The position numbers and the translations under genes were made by a program. 8,604 nucleotides of DNA, taken from positions 1-8,604 of the forward strand of contig CANQKJ010000086.1 in NCBI GenBank assembly GCA_947624465.1, in the 5' to 3' direction. The notes beneath the pieces were generated by a model. The model was not told the origin of the DNA. It saw only the letters and a program-made list of their open reading frames with translations, and searched no databases. The DNA is from an uncultured Oscillospiraceae bacterium. GTDB taxonomy: Bacteria > Bacillota > Clostridia > Oscillospirales > Oscillospiraceae. Positions 1 through 6,300 of this stretch are shown in pieces (within the stretch, counting starts at the first letter, position 1; the number at the start of each line of letters is the position of its first letter).

Positions 1-30
1 GCTCCGAAGTCAGGTGACTTCGGAGCTTTT
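1..30. terminator. Perfect hairpin terminator beside the tRNA fragment
   Basis: GCTCCGAAGTCA and TGACTTCGGAGC pair over 12 bp with a GG between them, so the physical loop uses part of the stem. TTTT follows on the plus strand. The tRNA fragment at 33-77 ends 2 nt before the T run and reads toward this hairpin on the minus strand, so it most likely terminates tRNA transcription. The T tract for that direction would lie beyond the window edge. It may act in both directions. Confidence 0.75.
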
Positions 31-32
31 AG

Positions 33-77
33 TGGCAGGGGCAGAAGGATTCGAACCCTCGGCACTCGGTTTTGGAG
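33..77 (-). tRNA. 3' half of tRNA-Trp(CCA), integration-site remnant
   Basis: Read on the minus strand, this begins with an anticodon loop CTCCAAA (anticodon CCA at 75-73). It continues with the 3' anticodon stem ACCGA, a short variable region, a T arm GAGGG-TTCGAAT-CCTTC, a 3' acceptor strand, discriminator G and an encoded CCA. Discriminator G fits bacterial tRNA-Trp. The 5' side is absent: the bases at 78-82 do not pair with ACCGA, and no D arm or 5' acceptor strand follows. The break at the anticodon loop is the usual crossover point for tyrosine integrases that use tRNA genes. Such elements restore the tRNA at one end and leave a 3' copy at the other. Because the broken side faces higher coordinates, the inserted DNA should lie to the right. 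The fragment should not give a working tRNA. Confidence 0.85.
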
Positions 78-161
78 TGGCTGTTGGAAAATTCCTGCGG
101 CGCGGAGCTTTCCGCTCGTTTAGGGCGGTTATAGGCGCGCACAGACTTCATCCCTCTGCAG

Positions 162-181
162 TTGATGCTTTTTTGATGCTT
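162..181. repeat. Phased direct repeat TTGATGCTT near the att scar
   Basis: TTGATGCTT occurs at 162-170 and 173-181, an 11-nt period or about one helical turn. It is bracketed by AGTTG (160-164) and CAACT (186-190), and GTTGCAAC at 182-189 is itself palindromic. Short direct repeats about 100 bp inside an attachment site are typical of integrase arm-type or excisionase sites. That role is inferred, and two copies of nine bases could also be chance. Confidence 0.35.
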
Positions 182-271
182 GTTGCAACTGTTCAACCGC
201 ATTTTACAGCGGCAACGATAATAGCCACAGATACTAATCAAACCATATATCAGCAAAACAGAGATTCTCAA

Positions 272-288
272 TGGGGCTTTTGGCCCCA
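272..288. terminator. Small hairpin downstream of the operon, weak terminator candidate
   Basis: TGGGGC (272-277) pairs with GCCCCA (283-288) across a TTTTG loop. It lies about 140 bp past the stop of the last operon gene. On the minus strand no T run follows, so it would be a poor intrinsic terminator. It is the only hairpin of this strength seen between 78 and 424. Confidence 0.25.
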
Positions 289-424
289 CTTTGCCATATT
301 ACCTTGCGAAGCAATACAAAGTATTTTATATCTGCTCCTGTGTCTATCAAAAAACCGGGTGGAGTTACAGTGGCAATGTTAAAAGTGCCGTTTATCTTAA
401 CCACTGACAATTTTGGCCTGGATG

Positions 425-988
425 TTACTCGGACTTCTTCGGATCGTAGAATGAAAAATACAAATTTGCGATACCTCGCAATATAGACAAAAGAATATTA
501 AGCGTAAGGTATACCTCAAAAAACAAAAATGCTATGTTAAATTGTTTTTGTGTAGTCAAGCCTTTCAGAAAAAGGTAGAAAAAAATTAAGAGCAATAAAA
601 AGACTTCAGAAAACAGCGAGTGAGAAAACTGAATGTGAAGCACTTGATATAATGTCACAGGTTTTTTGTACAGTTCTTTCCCAATTTGCATACTCTTTAG
701 TCGAGCAATATTTTCACCATTGCTAGTCAGCAAAAGAGTTATGAGCATGACTGTAAATCCTATCAAAATAGAAATTGCTGTTGGAAGAAGATCTGCCAGC
801 TTGTCAAGGGCAATCAAGTATTTTCCATTGTAAAGGTACAAAATAGAACAGCTTAACGCAATCGCTAAAGGAACAGCTATCTCAAAAATCGCTTCATTTT
901 TCCGTATGGAGCAATAATAATCCTTTATCGGGAAGAGCCACTCCATATAAATAAACTTGCCCACCCCTTTATCTGACTTGTTACTCAT
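425..988 (-). CDS. Four-pass membrane protein of unknown family, putative defence effector
   Basis: 187 residues with four hydrophobic segments at about 33-53, 67-88, 122-142 and 148-170. They are separated by a charged loop (about 90-120) and bounded by lysine-rich ends (N-terminal KSDK, C-terminal DPKKSE). There is no signal peptide and no recognised catalytic motif. The start ATG overlaps the TGA of the preceding gene in an ATGA junction, so the two are almost certainly translationally coupled and made in fixed ratio. A small multi-pass protein encoded with a soluble partner, behind restriction-modification genes, recalls the layout of membrane-acting phage-exclusion pairs such as RexA/RexB or KwaA/KwaB. 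I see no sequence match to either, and RexB or KwaA identity is not claimed. It may depolarise or permeabilise the membrane when triggered, or simply anchor its partner. It is the last gene of the operon. Confidence 0.8.
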   Translation of the reverse strand: MSNKSDKGVGKFIYMEWLFPIKDYYCSIRKNEAIFEIAVPLAIALSCSILYLYNGKYLIALDKLADLLPTAISILIGFTVMLITLLLTSNGENIARLKSMQIGKELYKKPVTLYQVLHIQFSHSLFSEVFLLLLIFFYLFLKGLTTQKQFNIAFLFFEVYLTLNILLSILRGIANLYFSFYDPKKSE

Positions 989-1869
989 TCTGTAACACCC
1001 AGCACCTCCTCGATCTTAGCAAAAATCGAATACGAATCAACCACTCCGTTCGGGGTTAAATCAACTGTCACTTCTTCAATTCGTTTCCCGCCTAAGGAGT
1101 CAATTATCACATTCATTTTGTTAATATCTTTCCCATAAAGTCGTATACGGCTTATCTCGGAGCCTTCAGACGCTAGAGCTCGAAACGCCTGCCGTATCGC
1201 TCGTTTAGGCAGACCCTGTTTTGGCTTTGATTTTAATGTCATTAAAAGATCATCTTGAGAATTGGCATCGACATCCATTAAGTTTAAGAAGCCACTGCCA
1301 AGAACCTTTTTTTCAACAAAAAGTTGTGCAATAGAAATCCTCTCAGTAGCATCTAGTGCCGTCAAAAAGTCATCAGGAGGAATAATGCTTGCCCAAAGGC
1401 AGAACATTTTTGTAATTCCGTGCTCCTTCAAAAACGCATGTAAGTACTGATTTAGATATTTTATAACCCCTCCCATTGATACACCATTTCTCCGTTCTTC
1501 AAATATAGTGTATGCCTCATTTCCATCAATTCGCATACACATATGTGTCAATTCTTTGTCACCTTCATACAGTTGTTTGTCTGTAGGTCGTTCAGAACCA
1601 TCTGTACTAGACATATAATCCGGAGAATGATTGTATTTGCAGGATTTAAAAATAACCTTGTATAATCGCAATCCCTGTTTTGTTTCTTCCTTGATGCTAG
1701 AAAGGGACACAGCTTTATTGTTCCTTTCGTCTCGAAATAATTTATTAGCACTAGGCAAACTATTTACATAATCGACAAAGCGGCAAAACAGCGTCGGGTC
1801 AAAACTATGCTTCTCCCCAGAAATAAAATCAATTCCCCAATAACTTAGTTTTCTCTTTTGTATACTCAT
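985..1869 (-). CDS. Soluble protein of unknown family, partner of the membrane protein
   Basis: 294 residues, no membrane segment or signal peptide. I do not recognise the family. Visible landmarks are an aromatic N-terminal strand (LSYWGIDF, 8-15), a polar patch with YNHSPD at 79-84 and GDKELTHM at 103-110, a GVSMGGVIKYLN segment at 129-140, a basic stretch KSKPKQGLPKR at 213-223, and a C-terminal segment ending in LGVTE. H81, D84 and H109 could be functional but form no known motif. The ATG has AAGGAAAGGA about 9 nt upstream, and the gene starts 17 nt after the nuclease stop. Its TGA overlaps the next ATG by 4 nt. It could be a sensor that controls the membrane protein, or a nuclease or RNA-binding subunit. 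It is AT-richer than the chromosomal genes at the right of the window, consistent with transfer. Confidence 0.8.
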   Translation of the reverse strand: MSIQKRKLSYWGIDFISGEKHSFDPTLFCRFVDYVNSLPSANKLFRDERNNKAVSLSSIKEETKQGLRLYKVIFKSCKYNHSPDYMSSTDGSERPTDKQLYEGDKELTHMCMRIDGNEAYTIFEERRNGVSMGGVIKYLNQYLHAFLKEHGITKMFCLWASIIPPDDFLTALDATERISIAQLFVEKKVLGSGFLNLMDVDANSQDDLLMTLKSKPKQGLPKRAIRQAFRALASEGSEISRIRLYGKDINKMNVIIDSLGGKRIEEVTVDLTPNGVVDSYSIFAKIEEVLGVTE

Positions 1870-1886
1870 TGAATACTATCCTTTCC

Positions 1887-2801
1887 TTATTGCTCAATCC
1901 CATACAACGATTTACGGATGGCATCTCGATAAACATTCCCTTCTGGAAGATCCATTGAAGAAAAAGCCTCTTGCACCTTATAGACAGTCGTACAGTGTTC
2001 CTCTAATACACCAAGGGGAGTTATCCCTCCATCCACAGGTACACCTTGATAGTCATATGCAAGAAAGTGTATGGACGCTGGCTGGGTTGGGAAGCGCGGG
2101 ATGCGTTCTTTACCTCCTAGCCTGTTAAGAACACGATTATAAACTGCTTTTGGGCACACAAAAAACAGCCCTGTCTTACATAAGTCCTCTCGCTGCAAAA
2201 CCTGGCCCTTATAAATTAGCTGGGGAATGATTCGTTTTGAGACGTTTTCCCAGTTAAGTCCTACTGTATCTGCCATAATTTCGCGGTTTTTCAAAAGTGC
2301 TGTGCGAGCTTCTCGATAGTTTCCTGTTGTGTCTATTGTCTGAACTTCAATCGCAGTAAATTCCGTAAGTTCGCCGTTTCCATCCAATCGAGCCAAGACC
2401 CAATCCACAAAATAGGATCCAGTGCCCGCACGTTGAGGCAAACGCAACTCTCCACCCCAGCCATGGCCAAAAACAGCAATAGCACCATTTTCAATCTTTG
2501 CTTTTTCAACAGCAATCCGGCCAGAATACAGTCCCAACTCACAACCAAATGCTTGCCGCGCCACATAATATAGCATTTTGTAATTTTCGGCATAGATGCG
2601 ATTAGGACAACAAATTACATTCGGGGATCCTGCTGTTTTCTGACGAACAGCACATACTCCAGCCACAATCCGATCACGCGATAAAACTTTGGTGCATTGG
2701 CTTCCGAGAAAAGGACAAATCTGCCGAGCAGCTGCAGCTATTGCAGGTTCAGAATTATCTTCTGCACGATAACCGAAAAATTCAGCAATATAACCCGCCA
2801 C
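1887..2801 (-). CDS. NotI-family Type II restriction endonuclease
   Basis: 304 residues. The N-terminus YIAEFFGYR closely resembles that of NotI as I remember it. It is followed by a cysteine set matching the NotI iron-binding fold: C29 (ICPFL), C36, C50 (GVC) and C64/C65 (CCPNR). The PD-(D/E)XK nuclease core is visible as FVDWVL with D133 and AIEVQTID with E152 and Q154. This is the D...E-x-Q variant reported for NotI rather than E-x-K. Known NotI cuts GCGGCCGC; the specificity here cannot be read from sequence, and the C-terminal half is shorter and more divergent. The protein is somewhat shorter than NotI (about 380 residues). The gene starts with GTG directly after the methyltransferase TAA (TAAGTG), with GGAGGG about 8 nt upstream inside the methyltransferase end. 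Expression is therefore likely coupled to that of its protective methyltransferase, with the methyltransferase made first. Confidence 0.88.
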   Translation of the reverse strand: MAGYIAEFFGYRAEDNSEPAIAAAARQICPFLGSQCTKVLSRDRIVAGVCAVRQKTAGSPNVICCPNRIYAENYKMLYYVARQAFGCELGLYSGRIAVEKAKIENGAIAVFGHGWGGELRLPQRAGTGSYFVDWVLARLDGNGELTEFTAIEVQTIDTTGNYREARTALLKNREIMADTVGLNWENVSKRIIPQLIYKGQVLQREDLCKTGLFFVCPKAVYNRVLNRLGGKERIPRFPTQPASIHFLAYDYQGVPVDGGITPLGVLEEHCTTVYKVQEAFSSMDLPEGNVYRDAIRKSLYGIEQ

Positions 2802-3998
2802 TTATTTTCCCTCCACTAGAATAGACTTTAAAGCAAGACCTACTGATTCTGCCAGCAGTGGTGGAACCGCATTCCCTACTTGTGCAAACTGCTGTCCTTG
2901 CGTTCCCAAAAAAATAAAATGATCTGGAAACGACTGAATACGAGCGGCTTCTCTAACTGTAAATGATCTATCTTGACTGTAATGAAAATAAGCCCCCCAA
3001 TGTGGATCACACTTCGTCAAAATAGTAGAGGCCAATCCATCTGGAGTAACACGGCCATATCGCTTAGTGTGGTCAGATTTTCTTGCCCTTGTCATGCCTT
3101 TTGGCAAAAGATTATCTGGAATGTCTGTCCAATTCCCACCGGGTCCAATATATTTAAGTCGCTCCCTATTTTCTTTTGAGAGGCGAGGTGCTTCATGATT
3201 ATATACTCCGCTACTCCCAATCCGTAGCCTCCGCTGATAATCGCACAATGGTTCACAAGCATATTCCTTTACGATTGGCCCGCGCTCACCGCATTTTAAT
3301 GGTGGTAAATCTCCAATAGCCTCTCGTACTGTAGTAAATTTAACAGATGCCGTAGACGAGGGTAGCTTTATCAAAAGCTGGCCGTCGAAAGTTGTCGTAA
3401 AGTTGGGCTTTATCGGTGCATGATAAATCGGCTCAGGAAACGCCAGCGCAGGAAGGTTTTCTCCCCTTAATCCAAGAATAATGGTTCGCCACCTCATTTG
3501 AGGTACACCATAATACGCAGCACCTAGAATACGAACATCTGCACCGTACCCCAACTCTGCCAACGCATCCAAAATTGCATGAAGCGTTGCTCCATGTTCA
3601 AAAGAAACAAGACCCGGTACGTTCTCAATTAAAATAGCTCTCGGTGCAAAAGCGTCAACAAAGCGCAAATATTCCTTAAATAGATGGTTTCTTTGATCAA
3701 GTACACTACGAACCGGTGCATTGATAGAAAATCCCTGACAGGGTGGTCCACCAGCAAGGAGATCCAATCTCCCGCGCTCAATTCCTAACTCATCTCTGAT
3801 TTTCTGTGCATCAAGAGTGCGAATATCAGCTGTCAAAACTCTTGCTGAGGGGTGGTTTTTTTTGTATGTTGCCGCATACACGGGCATTATTTCAGATGCA
3901 AACAAGCTATGAAATCCAGCTTCAGACAGCCCTTCAGATAACCCACCTGCGCCAGCAAACAAGTCAATCATCGTCAAATTATTGTTTGTCATCATCAT
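2802..3998 (-). CDS. C5-cytosine DNA methyltransferase of the restriction-modification pair
   Basis: 398 residues with the canonical m5C order. Motif I is IDLFAGAGGLSEG (11-23). Motif IV is GGPPCQGFS (83-91) with catalytic C87. Motif VI is ENVPG (125-129), and motif VIII is QMRWR (167-171). The target-recognition region is about 180-340 and includes RLSKENRERL at 272-281. Motif IX is REAARIQSFPDHF (349-361) and motif X is QVGNAVPP (373-380). All key residues are present, so it should be active. It methylates the cytosine C5 of the site cut by the adjacent nuclease, protecting host DNA. Three ATG codons sit in tandem at the start (3998, 3995, 3992). The weak GTGAG upstream gives better spacing for the second or third, so the true start may be 1-2 residues shorter. 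It is the first gene of the operon, about 190 nt after the putative transcription start. Confidence 0.95.
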   Translation of the reverse strand: MMMTNNNLTMIDLFAGAGGLSEGLSEAGFHSLFASEIMPVYAATYKKNHPSARVLTADIRTLDAQKIRDELGIERGRLDLLAGGPPCQGFSINAPVRSVLDQRNHLFKEYLRFVDAFAPRAILIENVPGLVSFEHGATLHAILDALAELGYGADVRILGAAYYGVPQMRWRTIILGLRGENLPALAFPEPIYHAPIKPNFTTTFDGQLLIKLPSSTASVKFTTVREAIGDLPPLKCGERGPIVKEYACEPLCDYQRRLRIGSSGVYNHEAPRLSKENRERLKYIGPGGNWTDIPDNLLPKGMTRARKSDHTKRYGRVTPDGLASTILTKCDPHWGAYFHYSQDRSFTVREAARIQSFPDHFIFLGTQGQQFAQVGNAVPPLLAESVGLALKSILVEGK

Positions 3999-4195
3999 TC
4001 ATCTCACTTGTAACACTACTTATGTTGGTTCCATTGCGCCTTCAGAATAAACATAGCGTGGCCTATGTGGAACGCTCTGATAATGCGGTTTCCCTTGTCA
4101 CGGGGGTTCTTCTTGCCTTGCAGCGGCGACAAATCGTTAATATCATCCGCAACGAAACACCTTAAAGCCGGTACAAGATGTCTACAAATTATTTT
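3999..4195 (-). promoter_or_regulatory. Leader of the restriction-modification operon, possibly with a coding remnant
   Basis: About 190 nt separate the predicted promoter from the methyltransferase. Near the start codon, nested pairing is possible: GTTCCA (4028-4033) with TGGAAC (4068-4073), enclosing ACATAG (4051-4056) with CTATGT (4063-4068). One minus-strand frame is open from 4195 to a TAG at 4016. It encodes a basic, protein-like C-terminal sequence containing IIRAFHIGHAMF and ending QWNQHK, but has no early ATG or ribosome binding site. It may be the tail of an older gene, replaced when the operon's promoter was acquired. Plus-strand frames are also open here, so coding is unproven. 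Confidence 0.35.
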
Positions 4196-4298
4196 TTATT
4201 ATATTCGTCTTGACGAAATTCTGCAAGTCTTTTTGCACATCGTCAGTAATTCTTATCATGGCTAAGCAAAGCACCGAGGCGACAGACCGATTCCGCAT
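4182..4298 (-). CDS. Possible 38-residue small protein
   Basis: An ATG at 4298 has a strong GGAGG ribosome binding site 10 nt upstream (4313-4309, within GAGGAGGGGG). The frame encodes 38 residues from MRNRSVASV to a C-terminal NIIKNNL. The section IRITDDVQKDLQNFVKTN looks like an amphipathic, helix-prone segment. The last codons overlap the predicted operon promoter, which argues that the gene is truncated or that the promoter arose by fusion of two sequences. No family is recognised. The ribosome binding site is the only strong support. Confidence 0.3.
   Translation of the reverse strand: MRNRSVASVLCLAMIRITDDVQKDLQNFVKTNIIKNNL
4198..4226 (-). promoter_or_regulatory. Sigma-A type promoter with inverted repeat in the spacer
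   Basis: On the minus strand, TTGCAG (4226-4221) is followed after exactly 17 nt by a perfect TATAAT (4203-4198). The spacer holds an inverted repeat of TTCGTC and GACGAA arms separated by 2 nt (4204-4217). A regulator bound there would block RNA polymerase, and such autoregulation is common in restriction-modification operons. No separate controller protein gene is seen, so the binder could be the methyltransferase or an outside regulator. Transcription would start near 4190 and run into the four-gene operon. Confidence 0.7.
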
Positions 4299-4850
4299 AA
4301 CTTTTCCCCCTCCTCGGAATATAGTTCGCCAGAGCGTAACACACCTATCGTTGGAGTAGCGGAATCCATCGAAATCAAACATCGGCACAGCGAGAGCGGC
4401 AACCGCCAGACCAGCAACCAATCCCATTCTGAATCTGCCGCCCCTCCATCAGGTGGAGGGTCCCCCTCCCACAGTTGCGGACGAACAATACTAACAGGAC
4501 AAAGAAAGGCCTCGCCGCCGATCTGCTCCCCGCATGATCCGTCCTCCGCCGAAAAAAGCGCAAGGCCGGCTCCCATCCGCTTCACCACCTGTTTGCCCCG
4601 TTGAGCCGGTTTGAGGCCCGCCTGCCGGTGGGGTGGCATCCGTGCCCACCCGGCGATTCGCCTCCGAAATTCGCCCGCTTTTCGAGGCCACTCGCGCCAC
4701 GATTTCCTCCGGCGTTTTCACCAAACAAGGGCAATGCAGAGGGGTCGAAAGAAGTGCAGCCGGCTAAGGGTTTGTCAAGGATAAAAATGCGGAACAGGTT
4801 GAATATTTGCGGCGGAAAAAGCCCGCACTCGATCAGGCCCGCCAGAGCGG
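4299..4850. other. GC-rich stretch without a convincing gene
   Basis: Several frames are open on both strands (minus 4262-4639, minus 4491-4724, plus 4601-4858). They overlap one another, use low-complexity proline, glycine and arginine-rich sequence and match no family I know. The stretch is structured: a 7-bp hairpin CCCTCCA/TGGAGGG at 4442-4460 and an 8-bp stem with one bulge, GGGTGGCA/TGCCCACCC, at 4631-4651. Base composition differs sharply from the AT-rich operon to its left. It may be a non-coding part of an integrative conjugative element or a decayed region. A TTGACA at about 4778 on the minus strand lacks a matching -10. Confidence 0.45.
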
Positions 4851-4874
4851 ACCGTTGAAATATTTTTTAGCCTG

Positions 4875-6071
4875 TCACGCCGCCGGCAGCGCCGGCTGGT
4901 AGAGCTTGTTGTCCCGCATCACCGAGTAGATCACCGAAGCCATCTTCCTCGTCACATGCCCGATGATGTTCATGTACCGCAAACCCTCCGCCGCCTTCTT
5001 CTCGTAGTACGCCCGGAACATGGGATCGCACTGGACCGCCCTCGTAGACGCCAGCCAAATCGCCCTGCGAAGATAGGGCGAACCCCGCTTGGACATATGG
5101 ACGCCCACAGAAACGCTCTCCCCGGACTGCTTCATGGTCGGGTCGATGCCCGCATAGGCGGCCAGCTTGTCCGATGAAAGGAATGCGGAGATGTCCCGGA
5201 TCTCGCTGAGAAGCACGGCGGCCAGCACCGGCCCCACGCCGGAGATGGAGGTGAGGGTGGAGTCGAACTGGACATATAGCTCCCCGATCCGCTGATCCAG
5301 CGCGGCAACGCTGTCCATCAGCGCCTGGTACTGCTCCAGGTGGAGGAGGATCAGTGTGGAATACGCTCCCTCGCAGTCTGGGATGCCGAAGCTGCCCTTC
5401 GCCAGCTCCCGGAGCTGCCGGGCCTTCCACTCCCCGAAGCGGCCATTGCTGGCGGCGCGGAGCAGCTCCGTCAGCGTGCCCAGCTGGGCATGGGCCAGCT
5501 TCTCCGCCGTGGGATAGCGCTTCAAAACTGCCAGTCCTGATTTGCAGAAGATGGAGTCAAACTGGGTCTCGAACTCCGGAAACACCTGGTCCAGCAGCGC
5601 GGTGATCTTCCGTTTCAAATCACTGGCCATGTCGATGAGATAAAACCGGTTCCGGCACAGCTCCCGCAGGGCCAGCAGCTTGTCCTGCGGTACCCGGCTG
5701 GCCTTGTACCGGCCAAAGCGGATGGTCTCCGCGATGATGAGGGCGTCGATCTCGTCGGTCTTGGTCTCCCGGATGAACAGCCCCCGCATGGCGTGGGTCT
5801 GGATGGGGTTGAGAACTACGGCCTGGTAGCCGTCTCTCCTCAGCCGTGCGTACAGCGCCAGCCAGTAATGGGAGGTGGACTCCATGGCAAAGATGAACTC
5901 GCTTCTGTGGTTGGTGAGCCGCCTCAGCCGCTCCAGCAGGATGTTATAGCCGGAACAGCTGTTGCGGATGGAGAAGGGCTTGATCACAGTCTCCCCCTCC
6001 GAAGTGATCACGCAGACCACATGGCTGCGCTTGGCGATGTCGATCCCCACGATGAACATAATAGACACCAT
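4875..6071 (-). CDS. IS110-family DEDD transposase (RNA-guided recombinase)
   Basis: 398 residues. The N-terminal RuvC-like DEDD domain carries D11 (GIDIAKRSH), E64 (AMEST) and D106/D109 (KTDEIDA), matching the DEDD spacing of IS110 recombinases. A helical, basic linker spans about 125-270. The C-terminal Tnp20-type domain includes SISGVGPVLAAVL (275-287), AAYAGIDP (304-311), QSG with the likely catalytic serine S316, and SKRGSPYLRRAIW (327-339). In this family the RuvC-like and serine domains form a composite active site guided by a bridge RNA. All expected residues are present, and no frameshift or stop interrupts the gene, so it should be active. The start is uncertain: ATG at 6071 has a poor ribosome binding site, while ATG at 6059 (MFIVGIDIAK) has GGGATGG upstream and is a reasonable alternative, four residues shorter. 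Confidence 0.93.
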   Translation of the reverse strand: MVSIMFIVGIDIAKRSHVVCVITSEGETVIKPFSIRNSCSGYNILLERLRRLTNHRSEFIFAMESTSHYWLALYARLRRDGYQAVVLNPIQTHAMRGLFIRETKTDEIDALIIAETIRFGRYKASRVPQDKLLALRELCRNRFYLIDMASDLKRKITALLDQVFPEFETQFDSIFCKSGLAVLKRYPTAEKLAHAQLGTLTELLRAASNGRFGEWKARQLRELAKGSFGIPDCEGAYSTLILLHLEQYQALMDSVAALDQRIGELYVQFDSTLTSISGVGPVLAAVLLSEIRDISAFLSSDKLAAYAGIDPTMKQSGESVSVGVHMSKRGSPYLRRAIWLASTRAVQCDPMFRAYYEKKAAEGLRYMNIIGHVTRKMASVIYSVMRDNKLYQPALPAA

Positions 6072-6119
6072 CCCGTACAGATTTGCAGACAGTCCTCGCG
6101 CTCCTACGAGTCATAGCCT

Positions 6120-6300
6120 GCTTCAAGATGAGCGGAGAAGAACTCCTTCCCGCATCCGGCTCAACAATGAACGCTCATAGGATAGAGGTCCCATGCTGCA
6201 CGAGCGGACAGAAGCCGCAGGGTTAAAAAAGGGAACCTCTGTCTGCGAGGATACCGAAATGACGGTAGCCGAGGTATTGTGCAAAATGGATACTTATACA
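6120..6300 (-). ncRNA. Candidate IS110 bridge RNA
   Basis: IS110-group elements encode a bridge RNA of about 180 nt just upstream of the recombinase, on the same strand. This stretch shows three ordered stem-loops. First, ATACC/GGTAT arms at 6251-6277 enclose a 17-nt loop. Second, AGAGGTCCC (6184-6192) pairs with GGGAACCTCT (6231-6240), with one bulge; it encloses a large loop containing competing inner pairs CTGC/GCAG and GCGG/CCGC. Third, an 11-bp bulged hairpin lies at 6127-6156 (GATG/CATC, CGG/CCG, GAAG/CTTC). Two stem-loops with wide internal loops are what target-binding and donor-binding loops look like. Small frames are open here (minus 6161-6361) but lack ribosome binding sites and look like shadows. 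Exact ends are estimated. Confidence 0.6.

Larger units (their letters stand above)
78..424. other. Gene-free left end of the island
   Basis: No convincing gene lies between the tRNA scar and the operon end. Short frames are open on both strands (for example minus 29-289), but they run through the tRNA fragment, lack a good ribosome binding site and have unremarkable composition. The stretch contains a direct-repeat pair at 162-181 and a small hairpin at 272-288. A minus-strand frame near 330-420 encodes a short IDTGAD string that resembles an aspartic protease motif, but nothing around it supports a protease. An integrase gene would be expected next to an attachment site and is not here. Confidence 0.6.

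Noticed and set aside
29..289. 86-residue minus-strand frame at the left edge
   Set aside because: It reads through the tRNA fragment, lacks a ribosome binding site and resembles no integrase or excisionase.
330..420. Minus-strand IDTGAD string resembling an aspartic protease active site
   Set aside because: The frame has no start, the second protease motifs are missing, and it lies in a short gene-free region. A chance match is more likely.
425..1869. Assignment of the two unknown genes as RexAB or Kiwa
   Set aside because: Only the layout is similar. I see no family-specific motifs of RexA, RexB, KwaA or KwaB, so naming them would be unsupported.
4016..4195. Open minus-strand frame with protein-like C-terminus in the operon leader
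   Set aside because: There is no ATG or ribosome binding site near its beginning, and plus-strand frames are also open. It is kept only as a note in the leader entry.
4262..4724. Overlapping minus-strand frames of 125 and 77 residues
   Set aside because: They overlap in different frames of GC-rich DNA, show low-complexity composition and no family match. I treat the stretch as non-coding or decayed.
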